A DNA stretch of 64,000 bases from Gemmatimonadaceae bacterium. GTDB taxonomy: Bacteria > Latescibacterota > UBA2968 > UBA8231. Position 1 is the stretch's first letter. The number at the start of each line of letters is the position of its first letter. The stretch covers positions 1 through 64,000 of the forward strand of contig JAPOZM010000043.1 of the NCBI GenBank assembly GCA_026706075.1. Direction: 5' to 3'. The notes under the pieces were generated by a model. It worked only from the letters and a program-made list of their open reading frames with translations. It ran no database searches and was not told the DNA's origin. This document shows, in pieces, positions 51,518-59,225 of this stretch. Made by a program: the position numbers and the translations under genes.

Positions 51518-54250
51518 TCACCCCTTGAAAGGCTCGGCGCCGAGAATCAGGCGCAGGAAGAACAGGGAGCGGTCGACGCCCTCGTGACGGCGCGCCCTCT
51601 CCTCGAACTCGACCACTTGCAGGTGCCAGCCCATGTTGAGGCTCAACTGCTGCCCCTGGTAGGTGGTTCGGTTGGTGAGGGAGACGATGTAGTCCCGCGA
51701 GTTCCAGTCCGTCTCCGCATGGGTGAGATCGCGGAAGCGGGCCTCCAGGAAGGGAATCCCCTGGGCGCCGGCGGAGACCGTCGTCTGGTCCGTGAGAGCG
51801 TAGCTGGCCAGGAGCATGGGATAGAAGTATCGCTCCGAGACCGGGTAGCGCCGCCCCTCCCGGTCCGATCGGCGGTAGACCATGTACTTGAGGCGCGGCC
51901 GGACCGTGAGGTCGCGCAGGTGCCAGGCGTAGTCCGCCCTCAGCACCCAGGACCACTCCGCCAGCCGGTTGGCGGGCTGGAGGGGGGTCTCGCGCTGCCA
52001 GTTGGACTGGTACTTCAGGCGGTTGTTGATGTTGAGGTTGGCGAAGCGGAAGAGGGTGGCATCGAGGTAGCTGGTGTTCACCAGGCTGTCGCGCATCCAC
52101 AGCTCGTCCGGCACCTGCACGTTCAGCAGGGATCCCACCCCGGTCCCCGGCTGCAGCGGCAGCTGGTTCGGTGAGTACACGGACAGGAAGGGGGCGTCGT
52201 CCTCGATGTCGTCGCGCACGTTCTTGAGGTAGTTGGTGAGCAGCACCTTGCCATAGGGAAAGAGGGTGCGCTCGTAGTCGACCCGGGCATAGCTCACGTC
52301 GTTCCTGCCTCCGCCCCAGATCTCGTCGGTGCGGAAGCGCCCCAGGCGCATGCGCAGGTCGCGAAGGGGGTCGAGATCGACGAAGAGGTGGTAGCCCTCC
52401 AGGTCGACGTCGTACGGGTAGTCGGGCGCCAGGTCGTCTTCGCGGTGGTCGATGATGTTGTTGTTGTTGAGATCGTCGCCGTACTCGAACTCGGCGGGAT
52501 CGGAGTGATAGAGAAAGAAGGGCTCCAGGTAGTCGGGGATGCCGTTGCCATTCTGGTTGTCGTCGATCCGGCCGTCGAGGTCGAGGTCGCGGCCCGGAAG
52601 GACGCTGCCGTCCTGCAAGTGGGGAAGGAAGTGGAAGTCCGGAGCCAGGTCCTTGTCGTCGTTGTCGTCGACGGTGTCCATGTCGACGGTGTTGTTGCGG
52701 TCGATGGGAAAGGAGTGAGGGATCCCGAAGGGACTGTTGAGATCGTCGGAATAGCTGGAGTACTCGGGGTCCTCCACCGACACCCTGGTGCTGTACAGGG
52801 GATCCATGCGGAACAGCTCGCCGCCCACCACGAGGCCCGCCAGGTGCTTCTCGAAGTTGACGAACCAGGCCTGGGAGCGGGTGGTCTGCCACGCCTTCCG
52901 GCCCACGGTGGAAGGGTGCTGGCGGAAGTCCCATGTGCCGGCCATCTCCGCCGTGAGCTCGAAGCCGGGACGCTCGTACTCCATGCGCACGCTGCCGGTG
53001 GTGCGTCCCGTCTGGCGGCCGTAGGAGAACTCGATCCACTCCAGGTTCGACTGGTCCCTCACGTTGCCCCGCGATCCGGCTACGGGATAGTAGTAGGTAG
53101 CCCGCTCGCCGCTGACGGAGGGGTTGCCTGATGTCTCGCGGCCGATGGGGAGGAAGACCTCCGACAGCTCGATGTGGTAGTCGTCGGATACCAGGGCCTG
53201 GAATTCGACCTCCGAGATCGTGTCCCGGAGCTCTTGCGGGATCTGGAACCAGAAGATGAGATACTCCGTGCCGTCGGCCTGGTAGTATCCTTCCGGGCGG
53301 CGCTGGGCGGGCGGGAACTCCCCCTTCAGGAACTGCACGTACGGCGGGATGCGGCGTCCCTGGGGGAAGAACTGATCGCCGTTCGGATAGGACTGGTCGA
53401 TCACCTCCGTGTCGTGGAGGGTTACGGCGGCCACCACGTGGGCCAGCTCCGGGTTCTTGATGCGGACCTCGTGGACCCGGGCCCCCTCCTCGTCGTCGTC
53501 GGAGCCGTCGTTGACCCGCACGGCGATCCAGGCCGGCGGCCGGTTGACGGCCGACGGGAGTACGCCGCGAATGTTGTTGTCCCCCCAGTCGACCAGGCTG
53601 TCCGTGCGGTGCAGGTTGACGTAGTTGAAGCCCAGGTTCATGGCGCCGAAGCGGCGCTCCACGTGGCCGCCCAGGAGGTAGGACGACCAGCGGCGCTCCC
53701 GGTGGGCCTCGTTGTCGCGGTCGGTCCGCGCCAGCAGCCTCCCCGAGGGAAAGATGGGCCAGTCCATGCGCGACGACACGAGGGTGATCTGCGTGGGGTT
53801 CAGGTCGATGTCCCAGCGCACGCCGTTCAGGGAGGCCAGGTCGAGGGTCAGGGCGCTGAACTTCGTGCGGATGAAGTCCCCCACCATGATCCGGCTCGAC
53901 CGGTCACCGTAGGAATCGTGGCCGATGACGAGGCGGTTGAGGTTGATGCGGTATTCGACCGACTCGTCCACGAGGCTGCCCGCCAGGGGGTCGTTCTCGC
54001 GGGCTTCCTCGGTGCGAAAGACCTGCACCCCCTGCATCAGGTAGTTGCCGAGCTCGTCGAAGGCGGGCCTCCGCAGCTCGGACCAGACGCCGCCGGTGTA
54101 GGGCCGGTAACCCTGGCGCGCATAGTTGACGTAGCGCCACTCTTCGTGGTTCCACAGCATCTGAGCCGATGTCGGGGCCGGGAGATCCGCCGTCAGGGTC
54201 AGCAGCAGGGCGAGGCCGGCGGCCCTGGCCTTCGTCCGTACGATGGCCAT
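51518..54250 (-). CDS. Barrel-like surface protein, second tandem paralogue
   Basis: 910 residues. ATG 54250 overlaps the previous stop (TGATG). Signal peptide to about residue 29 (LALLLTLTADLPAPTSAQ). Family N-terminal block RLVIGHDSYGDRSSRIMVGD...FSALTLDLASLNGVRWD at 110-155. Beta-rich middle with a YYYPVAGSRGNVRDQSNLEWIEF block (each paralogue has 'GN V.D.SNL.W'). About 517-610 is Asp-rich: DDNDDKDLAPD, GRDLDLDGRIDDNQNGNGIPDY, DDLNNNNIIDHREDD. The barrel-like part has RNDVSYARVDYER, KNVRDDI, LRADYAWHLRDLTVRPRLKY and NRTTYQGQQLSLNMGW, ending LFFLRLILG. Function unknown; predicted surface or outer-membrane location. Confidence 0.75.
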   Translation of the reverse strand: MAIVRTKARAAGLALLLTLTADLPAPTSAQMLWNHEEWRYVNYARQGYRPYTGGVWSELRRPAFDELGNYLMQGVQVFRTEEARENDPLAGSLVDESVEYRINLNRLVIGHDSYGDRSSRIMVGDFIRTKFSALTLDLASLNGVRWDIDLNPTQITLVSSRMDWPIFPSGRLLARTDRDNEAHRERRWSSYLLGGHVERRFGAMNLGFNYVNLHRTDSLVDWGDNNIRGVLPSAVNRPPAWIAVRVNDGSDDDEEGARVHEVRIKNPELAHVVAAVTLHDTEVIDQSYPNGDQFFPQGRRIPPYVQFLKGEFPPAQRRPEGYYQADGTEYLIFWFQIPQELRDTISEVEFQALVSDDYHIELSEVFLPIGRETSGNPSVSGERATYYYPVAGSRGNVRDQSNLEWIEFSYGRQTGRTTGSVRMEYERPGFELTAEMAGTWDFRQHPSTVGRKAWQTTRSQAWFVNFEKHLAGLVVGGELFRMDPLYSTRVSVEDPEYSSYSDDLNSPFGIPHSFPIDRNNTVDMDTVDDNDDKDLAPDFHFLPHLQDGSVLPGRDLDLDGRIDDNQNGNGIPDYLEPFFLYHSDPAEFEYGDDLNNNNIIDHREDDLAPDYPYDVDLEGYHLFVDLDPLRDLRMRLGRFRTDEIWGGGRNDVSYARVDYERTLFPYGKVLLTNYLKNVRDDIEDDAPFLSVYSPNQLPLQPGTGVGSLLNVQVPDELWMRDSLVNTSYLDATLFRFANLNINNRLKYQSNWQRETPLQPANRLAEWSWVLRADYAWHLRDLTVRPRLKYMVYRRSDREGRRYPVSERYFYPMLLASYALTDQTTVSAGAQGIPFLEARFRDLTHAETDWNSRDYIVSLTNRTTYQGQQLSLNMGWHLQVVEFEERARRHEGVDRSLFFLRLILGAEPFKG

Positions 54251-56949
54251 CAGAGGATCCGCGCCTGGACGAAGAACTGGGCGAAGTCCCGCACGCTCCC
54301 GGCCTCCAGGTTGATCAGCTGCTCACGGCTGCGGCGCAGGCCGACGTTGATGCTGGCGTTGTAGCCGGTGTAGCTGCGCCGGGTGTGGAAGGTGATCACG
54401 AAGTGGCGGGCGTCGAAGTTGGAGGATCTGGACTCGGCGTGGCGGTAGCGGTGCTTGAAGGGGAACCCCTGCACGCCGGTGCGGACCCCCGTGGTCTCGC
54501 TGAAGGAGAGGTCGAGGCGCAGGATCGGGAACCACTCCCACGTGTGGCGGTCGGCGATGAGGTCCCCGGGGCCGTCCAGGCGCTGTACCAGCAGCTTGGC
54601 CATGGGGGTGAGGGTCAGGTGCCTGGAGAGTCCGACGGCGTAGTCCGCCTTGCTGACCCAGGTCCAGTCCGTGATGGTGCGGCCCCTGTCTCCCCGGTCG
54701 TCGAGTCGCCGATTGACGTCCAGCTTGGTGGCGTTCACCACGGTCAGGCCGCCCATCCCATCGTAGAGGGACTCGGCGTAGACGGTGTTGACCATGCTGT
54801 TGAGGGTCAGCAGGCGGTCGAGATGGATCGCCGTGGCCCGGTTGGTCGCCGACAGGGGCTCCACGACCGTGATGTACGTGGGGTCGGGGATGTCGTCCCT
54901 CACCCGACGAAGGCGGTAGCGCAGGTCCAGGCGGCCGGCGCGGGATGGTCGCCACCGATAGCGGCCCTCGGCATAGGAGACCTCGTTGCGCCCGTCCCCG
55001 GCCGTCTGCCGGAACTCGTAGCGGCCGACGCGGGCATGGAGCCGGGCTCCGCCCCGAAAGCTCCCGAAGACATGGTAGCCGTCCGTATCCAGTGGATAGG
55101 GATAGTCGGGGCGGTTGTCGTTCTCCCGGCCGTCGACGACGCCGTTGTTGTTGAAGTCGTCTCCGTAGACGAACTCGTCCGGCTCCACGTAGTACATCAG
55201 GAAGGGCTCCACGTAGTCGGCGAACTCGTTGCGGTTGACGTTGGTGTCCGGCTGGCCGTCCTGGTCCGCGTCGAGGCCCGGGTAGACACCGTAGGTGAAG
55301 TCCCCTCCAAAGCCGTAGTCGCTGCTCACCTCGGACAGAAGGGCGTCCACGTCGACGTTGTTCTTCTTGTTGATGATGTACGTGGGGTGAAGGGGATCCC
55401 AGTGTTCGTACTCGTCCGGCCACTCGTCGCGGTCGTCGTTGTCCTCCACCATGTGGTAGGCCAGGACCTTGCGGGCGCTGTGGGACCACATGGGCAGGGA
55501 GTTGACGTAGTCGGACGGCATGCGATGAATCTCGCCGCCCAGCCGCCAGCCTTTGCCCATGCGCCGCACGCCCTTGAGATACCACGCCGCCGTGCGCTCC
55601 CGGAAGTGGTCGCCGAAGATCGGGACCTGGTAGTTCGAGGTATTGCGGACGTACTCGCCCTTCACCTCCACATCCCACAGGTTGATCTCGATATCGGCGC
55701 CGAGATTGGCCAGGCCCGTGGGAAAGCCGTAGCGGAGATCGACCCAGCCGAGGTTCGACCCGTCGTGGACGTTGCCCGGCGCCCGGGCCACGTTGTGCCA
55801 GTCGGACCAGGCCCGGTCGGGCACCTCCGCCAGCACGTAGGAGGCGCCCAGATCGAGGTTGTAGTCGCCCGAGGCCAGCACCCGGAAGTGCAGCTCCTCC
55901 GGCTCGATGGGCGCGTCGAAGCGGAATACCAGCAGGTCCGTGCCGGCCACCTCCGTGCCCCGGCCGTCGACCACGGCGGGGATGCCGCTGCTGTAGAAGC
56001 GACCCCTTCCGGGCTGTACCGGCTTCAGCAGCCGGTCCGCCTCCATCGACCGGACCGCCCACGATCCGTTCCTCCGGATGTGGGCCGCGTCATCGGCGCG
56101 CGCCGCGCCCAGGACCCAGCGCGCGTCGGCCCGGGCGTCGACCCGCCTCCCCTTGGACCACATCTCGACGGCGTACACCAGCGGCCCCACACCGTCCTCG
56201 GGGCTGTCGTCGCTGACGATGACGAAGTAGGAGTCCGCGGGGTTCAGGTCCTTCGGGAAGACGCCGCGGAAATCACCCTTCCTCTGGGAGGTGTCGCGCA
56301 GGTGGACGTCGGCGTAGGTCGCCCCGAAGGTGGCGATATCGCCCAGCTGGCTCTGCCAGCGGCCCCCGTAGAGATAGGTTCCGAACGGTATGGTCCGGGG
56401 AGCCCTTGCGGGCCGGTGGGAAACACGGGAGGTGAGGATGGAGATCATGTTGCGGTGCGAGGAGGCGTCCCACCGGATGCCGTCGAAGGTCGCCCGGGCG
56501 TGGGACAGGGGTGACAGGTGGGCCTTCAGACGTTGCCCGAGCATCAGCCTCGTCGACCAGCTCCCGTAGTGATCCTTCATGATCACCAGGTTCCGGAACT
56601 GTCCGAAGTTCGGGCCCGTGGGGATCCGGGAACTGTCGCCCGGATGCAAGGTCCGGTACTCCTCGATGCGGAGAATCTCGCTGCCGTCGAGCAGGTACAG
56701 CCCGAAGGGGTCGTACCTGGGTTGTTCCCCTCGAATGGGGAAGTTCCGGTAGCTGAGGAAGGACAGGTTCTCGTAGCGCTCGTCCCAGAAGGGCCGGTAC
56801 TCGCGCGTCAGGAACTGCTGGTAGCCCCACTCGATGTCCCGGTCGAGGGACTGCCCCCCGGAATCGCCGGCTCCTGCCAGCAGCGCCATGAGGGCTCCCG
56901 TGCCGGCCCTCACGGCCCGCCTGCGCCCCGTGCCCGGCGTGGGAGTCAT
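54250..56949 (-). CDS. Barrel-like surface protein, first tandem paralogue
   Basis: 899 residues from ATG 56949 (AGGA 8 nt upstream; an ATG at 56958 abuts it). Signal peptide with an RRRAVRAGTG n-region. YDPFGLYLLDG near 65 is shared with the partial gene at the window start (YDPFGVYLIDG), so those two are the closest pair. Then NLVIMKDHYGSWSTRLMLG and FDGIRWD. About 496-620 is the Asp-rich region (DNDDRDEWPD, GLDADQDGQPDTNVNRN, DDFNNNGVVDGREND). The C-terminal barrel-like part has GRNEVSYAEGRYRW, LRRVRDDIPD, KADYAVGLSRHLTLTPMAK, GVQGFPFKHRYR and YTGYNASINVGL. It starts 25 nt after the discoidin/FlgD gene. Confidence 0.75.
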   Translation of the reverse strand: MTPTPGTGRRRAVRAGTGALMALLAGAGDSGGQSLDRDIEWGYQQFLTREYRPFWDERYENLSFLSYRNFPIRGEQPRYDPFGLYLLDGSEILRIEEYRTLHPGDSSRIPTGPNFGQFRNLVIMKDHYGSWSTRLMLGQRLKAHLSPLSHARATFDGIRWDASSHRNMISILTSRVSHRPARAPRTIPFGTYLYGGRWQSQLGDIATFGATYADVHLRDTSQRKGDFRGVFPKDLNPADSYFVIVSDDSPEDGVGPLVYAVEMWSKGRRVDARADARWVLGAARADDAAHIRRNGSWAVRSMEADRLLKPVQPGRGRFYSSGIPAVVDGRGTEVAGTDLLVFRFDAPIEPEELHFRVLASGDYNLDLGASYVLAEVPDRAWSDWHNVARAPGNVHDGSNLGWVDLRYGFPTGLANLGADIEINLWDVEVKGEYVRNTSNYQVPIFGDHFRERTAAWYLKGVRRMGKGWRLGGEIHRMPSDYVNSLPMWSHSARKVLAYHMVEDNDDRDEWPDEYEHWDPLHPTYIINKKNNVDVDALLSEVSSDYGFGGDFTYGVYPGLDADQDGQPDTNVNRNEFADYVEPFLMYYVEPDEFVYGDDFNNNGVVDGRENDNRPDYPYPLDTDGYHVFGSFRGGARLHARVGRYEFRQTAGDGRNEVSYAEGRYRWRPSRAGRLDLRYRLRRVRDDIPDPTYITVVEPLSATNRATAIHLDRLLTLNSMVNTVYAESLYDGMGGLTVVNATKLDVNRRLDDRGDRGRTITDWTWVSKADYAVGLSRHLTLTPMAKLLVQRLDGPGDLIADRHTWEWFPILRLDLSFSETTGVRTGVQGFPFKHRYRHAESRSSNFDARHFVITFHTRRSYTGYNASINVGLRRSREQLINLEAGSVRDFAQFFVQARIL

Positions 56950-56974
56950 GCCGATCATCCTGGGTCGCCGGCGG

Positions 56975-59071
56975 TCAGTAGGCGACGGCCACGGTTCCCA
57001 CCGAGACTTCGTCACCCGTGTCCAGCTGCACCTGCACGCGGTAGAGATACAGGCCCGGGGGCACCAGCGCCCCCGCTCCGTCGCGCCCGTCCCAGTACCC
57101 GGTACTCCCGGGGCCGGTGACAGCGTCCGAGAAGTAGGTGCCGGCCGTCAGCCCCGCCTCCCCCAGACTCGCTACGCGGCGACCCGAGAGGTCATGGATC
57201 TCGACCCTTACCGGCGCGGGGATGTCGACCTTGGACAGCACCATCTCGATCACCGTGTAATCGTTGATCCCGTCGCCGTTCGGGGAGAAGGCCGGGGGAT
57301 TGGCCCGCACCCGGGACAGGACCTCCTGGGGGGCCAGGATGGCCAGCAAGTGCCAGGAGAGGGCCTCCCCCGTCGCCTCGTCGACATCCGTGTTCTCCTG
57401 CACGTTGAGGGGGTTCTCCGAGCCCGGCGAGAACAGGGCGGAGCGGAAGCCGTGGGCCGTGGCGAATGTCGCGGTGCGGAAGGAGATGCCCAGCTGGGTA
57501 TCCTCCCGCAGGGGCTCGTCGAACTCCAGCTGCAGGCTGCGCTGCGTCGACGACCAGGAGCGGACCGATCGAGGCCCCAGTCCCGAGACCGACAGCAACT
57601 CCGCCTGGCTCGGGACCTCGATGGCCAGACGCTCCACTCCCCGGGACTCGTCGCCGAAGCTCAGGTCCAGGGTATAGTGGAACGTCGTATCCACACCGAT
57701 GCGCGCCGTCTTGGGACTGACGTGAGCCCGCGCCTCGGCGACAGCCAGGTCCTGGGAACTCTCGATGGCGAGGTGGCGGAAGACGGGCGTGCGGGTATCG
57801 TCGCGCGTCGACATGCTGACGCGATACTGCAGCAGGCGGGCCGGCTCCGCCGCGGGAAACCAGAGGGTGTCGCCGGGGCCGTGGAAAGTCCGGCTCCAGC
57901 CCGCCTCCGGGTCGCCGAAGTCCTCCTGCGTCTGGCCGCTCCGGAACTGCACCGACAGCTGGGTGCGTTCCGGCACCTCGGCCTGCCACCACAGGCGTCC
58001 GAGGTTCTTGGCCGTGTCGGCCAGTCCGAAATCCAGCGGTTCGGAGACGAAGGCTCCCTGGTCGGTATGGCCGGACCCGTAGACCTCCACTTCCGCCACC
58101 CTGGGCTGGGTGACGGCATTGATCTCCATGATGACCAGGCGGATGTAGCGAGTCCAGGTAGGCCGGAACTCCACCTCGGTGCTGGCGTACTCGGTGATGC
58201 CCCGCAGGACGCCGACCTCCGACCAGCGGATCTGGTCGTCGCTGATGTGCACCGAGTAGCCGCGCAGGGAGTTGTCCTCCAGCTCCTGCTCGCTGCGGCC
58301 GGGCCGGGTCAGGGCGCGCAGGGTGTGGATGTTGCGCCGCACCTGCAGGTCGAGGCTGGCCGTGAAGTTGAGGGCGTTGACCGGGGGGTCCCACGAGGTG
58401 TTCAGATCGCCATCGACGACCTCGATGCGATTGGCCGGCGTGCCGACGGCCAGGTTCTGGCCGTCGATCTGCTTCAGCCGCAGCCCCCCTTCGGGATGGC
58501 CGGCATCGATCCCGCCCGGGTAGCCGGCCACGGCGGTCCTGGCCCCGGAGGGCAGGCCCTCCACGCCAGCCGGGTCGAAGCTGCCCTTCTGGACCACGTT
58601 CCAATCGAGATCCTCTGCTTCAACCGTGGTCCAGTCGATGTCCTCCTGGGGCGCCTCGCTCCAGTACCAGCTCTGGATGCTGCGGTCCGTCGTGGTATGT
58701 ACGCCCGCCAGCGTATCGGCGGCGACGACGGACACCATGCCGTGCCCCTCACCAAGGCCGTGGTTCACGACCCGGACGGCGATGTGGTTGCCGCCGTTGG
58801 CCACCTCCACCGGGATCTCGGCGGCCCTCCGGGCTTCGGCGGAGGCTCCGACCGGCTCACCGTTGAACCACACCTGGAAACTGTCGACGGCGGCGACGTA
58901 CAGCGTCCCGGGACGGGCTCCTTCGGCGGAGAAAGTGTTCCGGTAGTGAATCGCCGTTGGCCACCGGTCCAGATCGACGAGATGATCGTCGGCATCGACC
59001 GTGGTGCCGCCGGCGACGGCCATCATCGTCAATGCGCGGAGCATCCTGGCGAAATCCTTGCTCGGGGTCAC
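56975..59071 (-). CDS. Secreted discoidin-like protein with FlgD/CHU_C-type C-terminal domain (second copy)
   Basis: 698 residues from GTG 59071 (GGAGGGGG, spacing about 6). Short signal (FARMLRALTMMAVAGG). Residues 40-100 form the jelly-roll domain (YRNTFSAEG, FQVWFNGEPVG, GNHIAVRVVNHG). About 190-340 is discoidin-like (VVDGDLNTSWDPPV, YSVHISDDQIRWSEVG, TRYIRLVIMEINAV). The late segment LFSPGSENPLNV and tail FSPNGDGINDYTVIEM, VEIHDLSGRRVASL, WDGRDGAGALVPPGLYLYRV match the gene at 519 nearly motif for motif. It is preceded by a strong terminator and followed by the three barrel-like genes, so its mRNA depends on read-through or an unseen promoter. Confidence 0.82.
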   Translation of the reverse strand: MTPSKDFARMLRALTMMAVAGGTTVDADDHLVDLDRWPTAIHYRNTFSAEGARPGTLYVAAVDSFQVWFNGEPVGASAEARRAAEIPVEVANGGNHIAVRVVNHGLGEGHGMVSVVAADTLAGVHTTTDRSIQSWYWSEAPQEDIDWTTVEAEDLDWNVVQKGSFDPAGVEGLPSGARTAVAGYPGGIDAGHPEGGLRLKQIDGQNLAVGTPANRIEVVDGDLNTSWDPPVNALNFTASLDLQVRRNIHTLRALTRPGRSEQELEDNSLRGYSVHISDDQIRWSEVGVLRGITEYASTEVEFRPTWTRYIRLVIMEINAVTQPRVAEVEVYGSGHTDQGAFVSEPLDFGLADTAKNLGRLWWQAEVPERTQLSVQFRSGQTQEDFGDPEAGWSRTFHGPGDTLWFPAAEPARLLQYRVSMSTRDDTRTPVFRHLAIESSQDLAVAEARAHVSPKTARIGVDTTFHYTLDLSFGDESRGVERLAIEVPSQAELLSVSGLGPRSVRSWSSTQRSLQLEFDEPLREDTQLGISFRTATFATAHGFRSALFSPGSENPLNVQENTDVDEATGEALSWHLLAILAPQEVLSRVRANPPAFSPNGDGINDYTVIEMVLSKVDIPAPVRVEIHDLSGRRVASLGEAGLTAGTYFSDAVTGPGSTGYWDGRDGAGALVPPGLYLYRVQVQLDTGDEVSVGTVAVAY

Positions 59072-59151
59072 GTCCCCCTCCCCCCTGATGATCTGCGAAG
59101 CAGCGGGATCGTCCTTCACGCACTCGACCCCGGAGTCGTCCGGGGAAGCAA

Positions 59152-59199
59152 AAAGGTCAGGTAGGTCCAGACCGCATCTGTGGGACCTACCTGACCTTT
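59152..59199 (-). terminator. Strong intrinsic terminator after the PNPFNP-tailed gene
   Basis: A perfect 17-bp inverted repeat (59152-59168 with 59183-59199, 14-nt loop). On the minus strand the stem is followed by the remaining T residues (TTTTTGC across the stem end). It lies between the stop at 59226 and the next start at 59071, in the middle of an apparent operon. Confidence 0.88.
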
Positions 59200-59225
59200 C
59201 TTCTCTGGGCCACTGTGGACCAGGG

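Noticed and set aside
48651-57015. Calling the tandem large proteins SprA-type type IX translocons or TonB-dependent receptors
   Set aside because: They are far shorter than SprA, and I see no TonB box, plug domain or other diagnostic motif. Only a barrel-like appearance can be supported.
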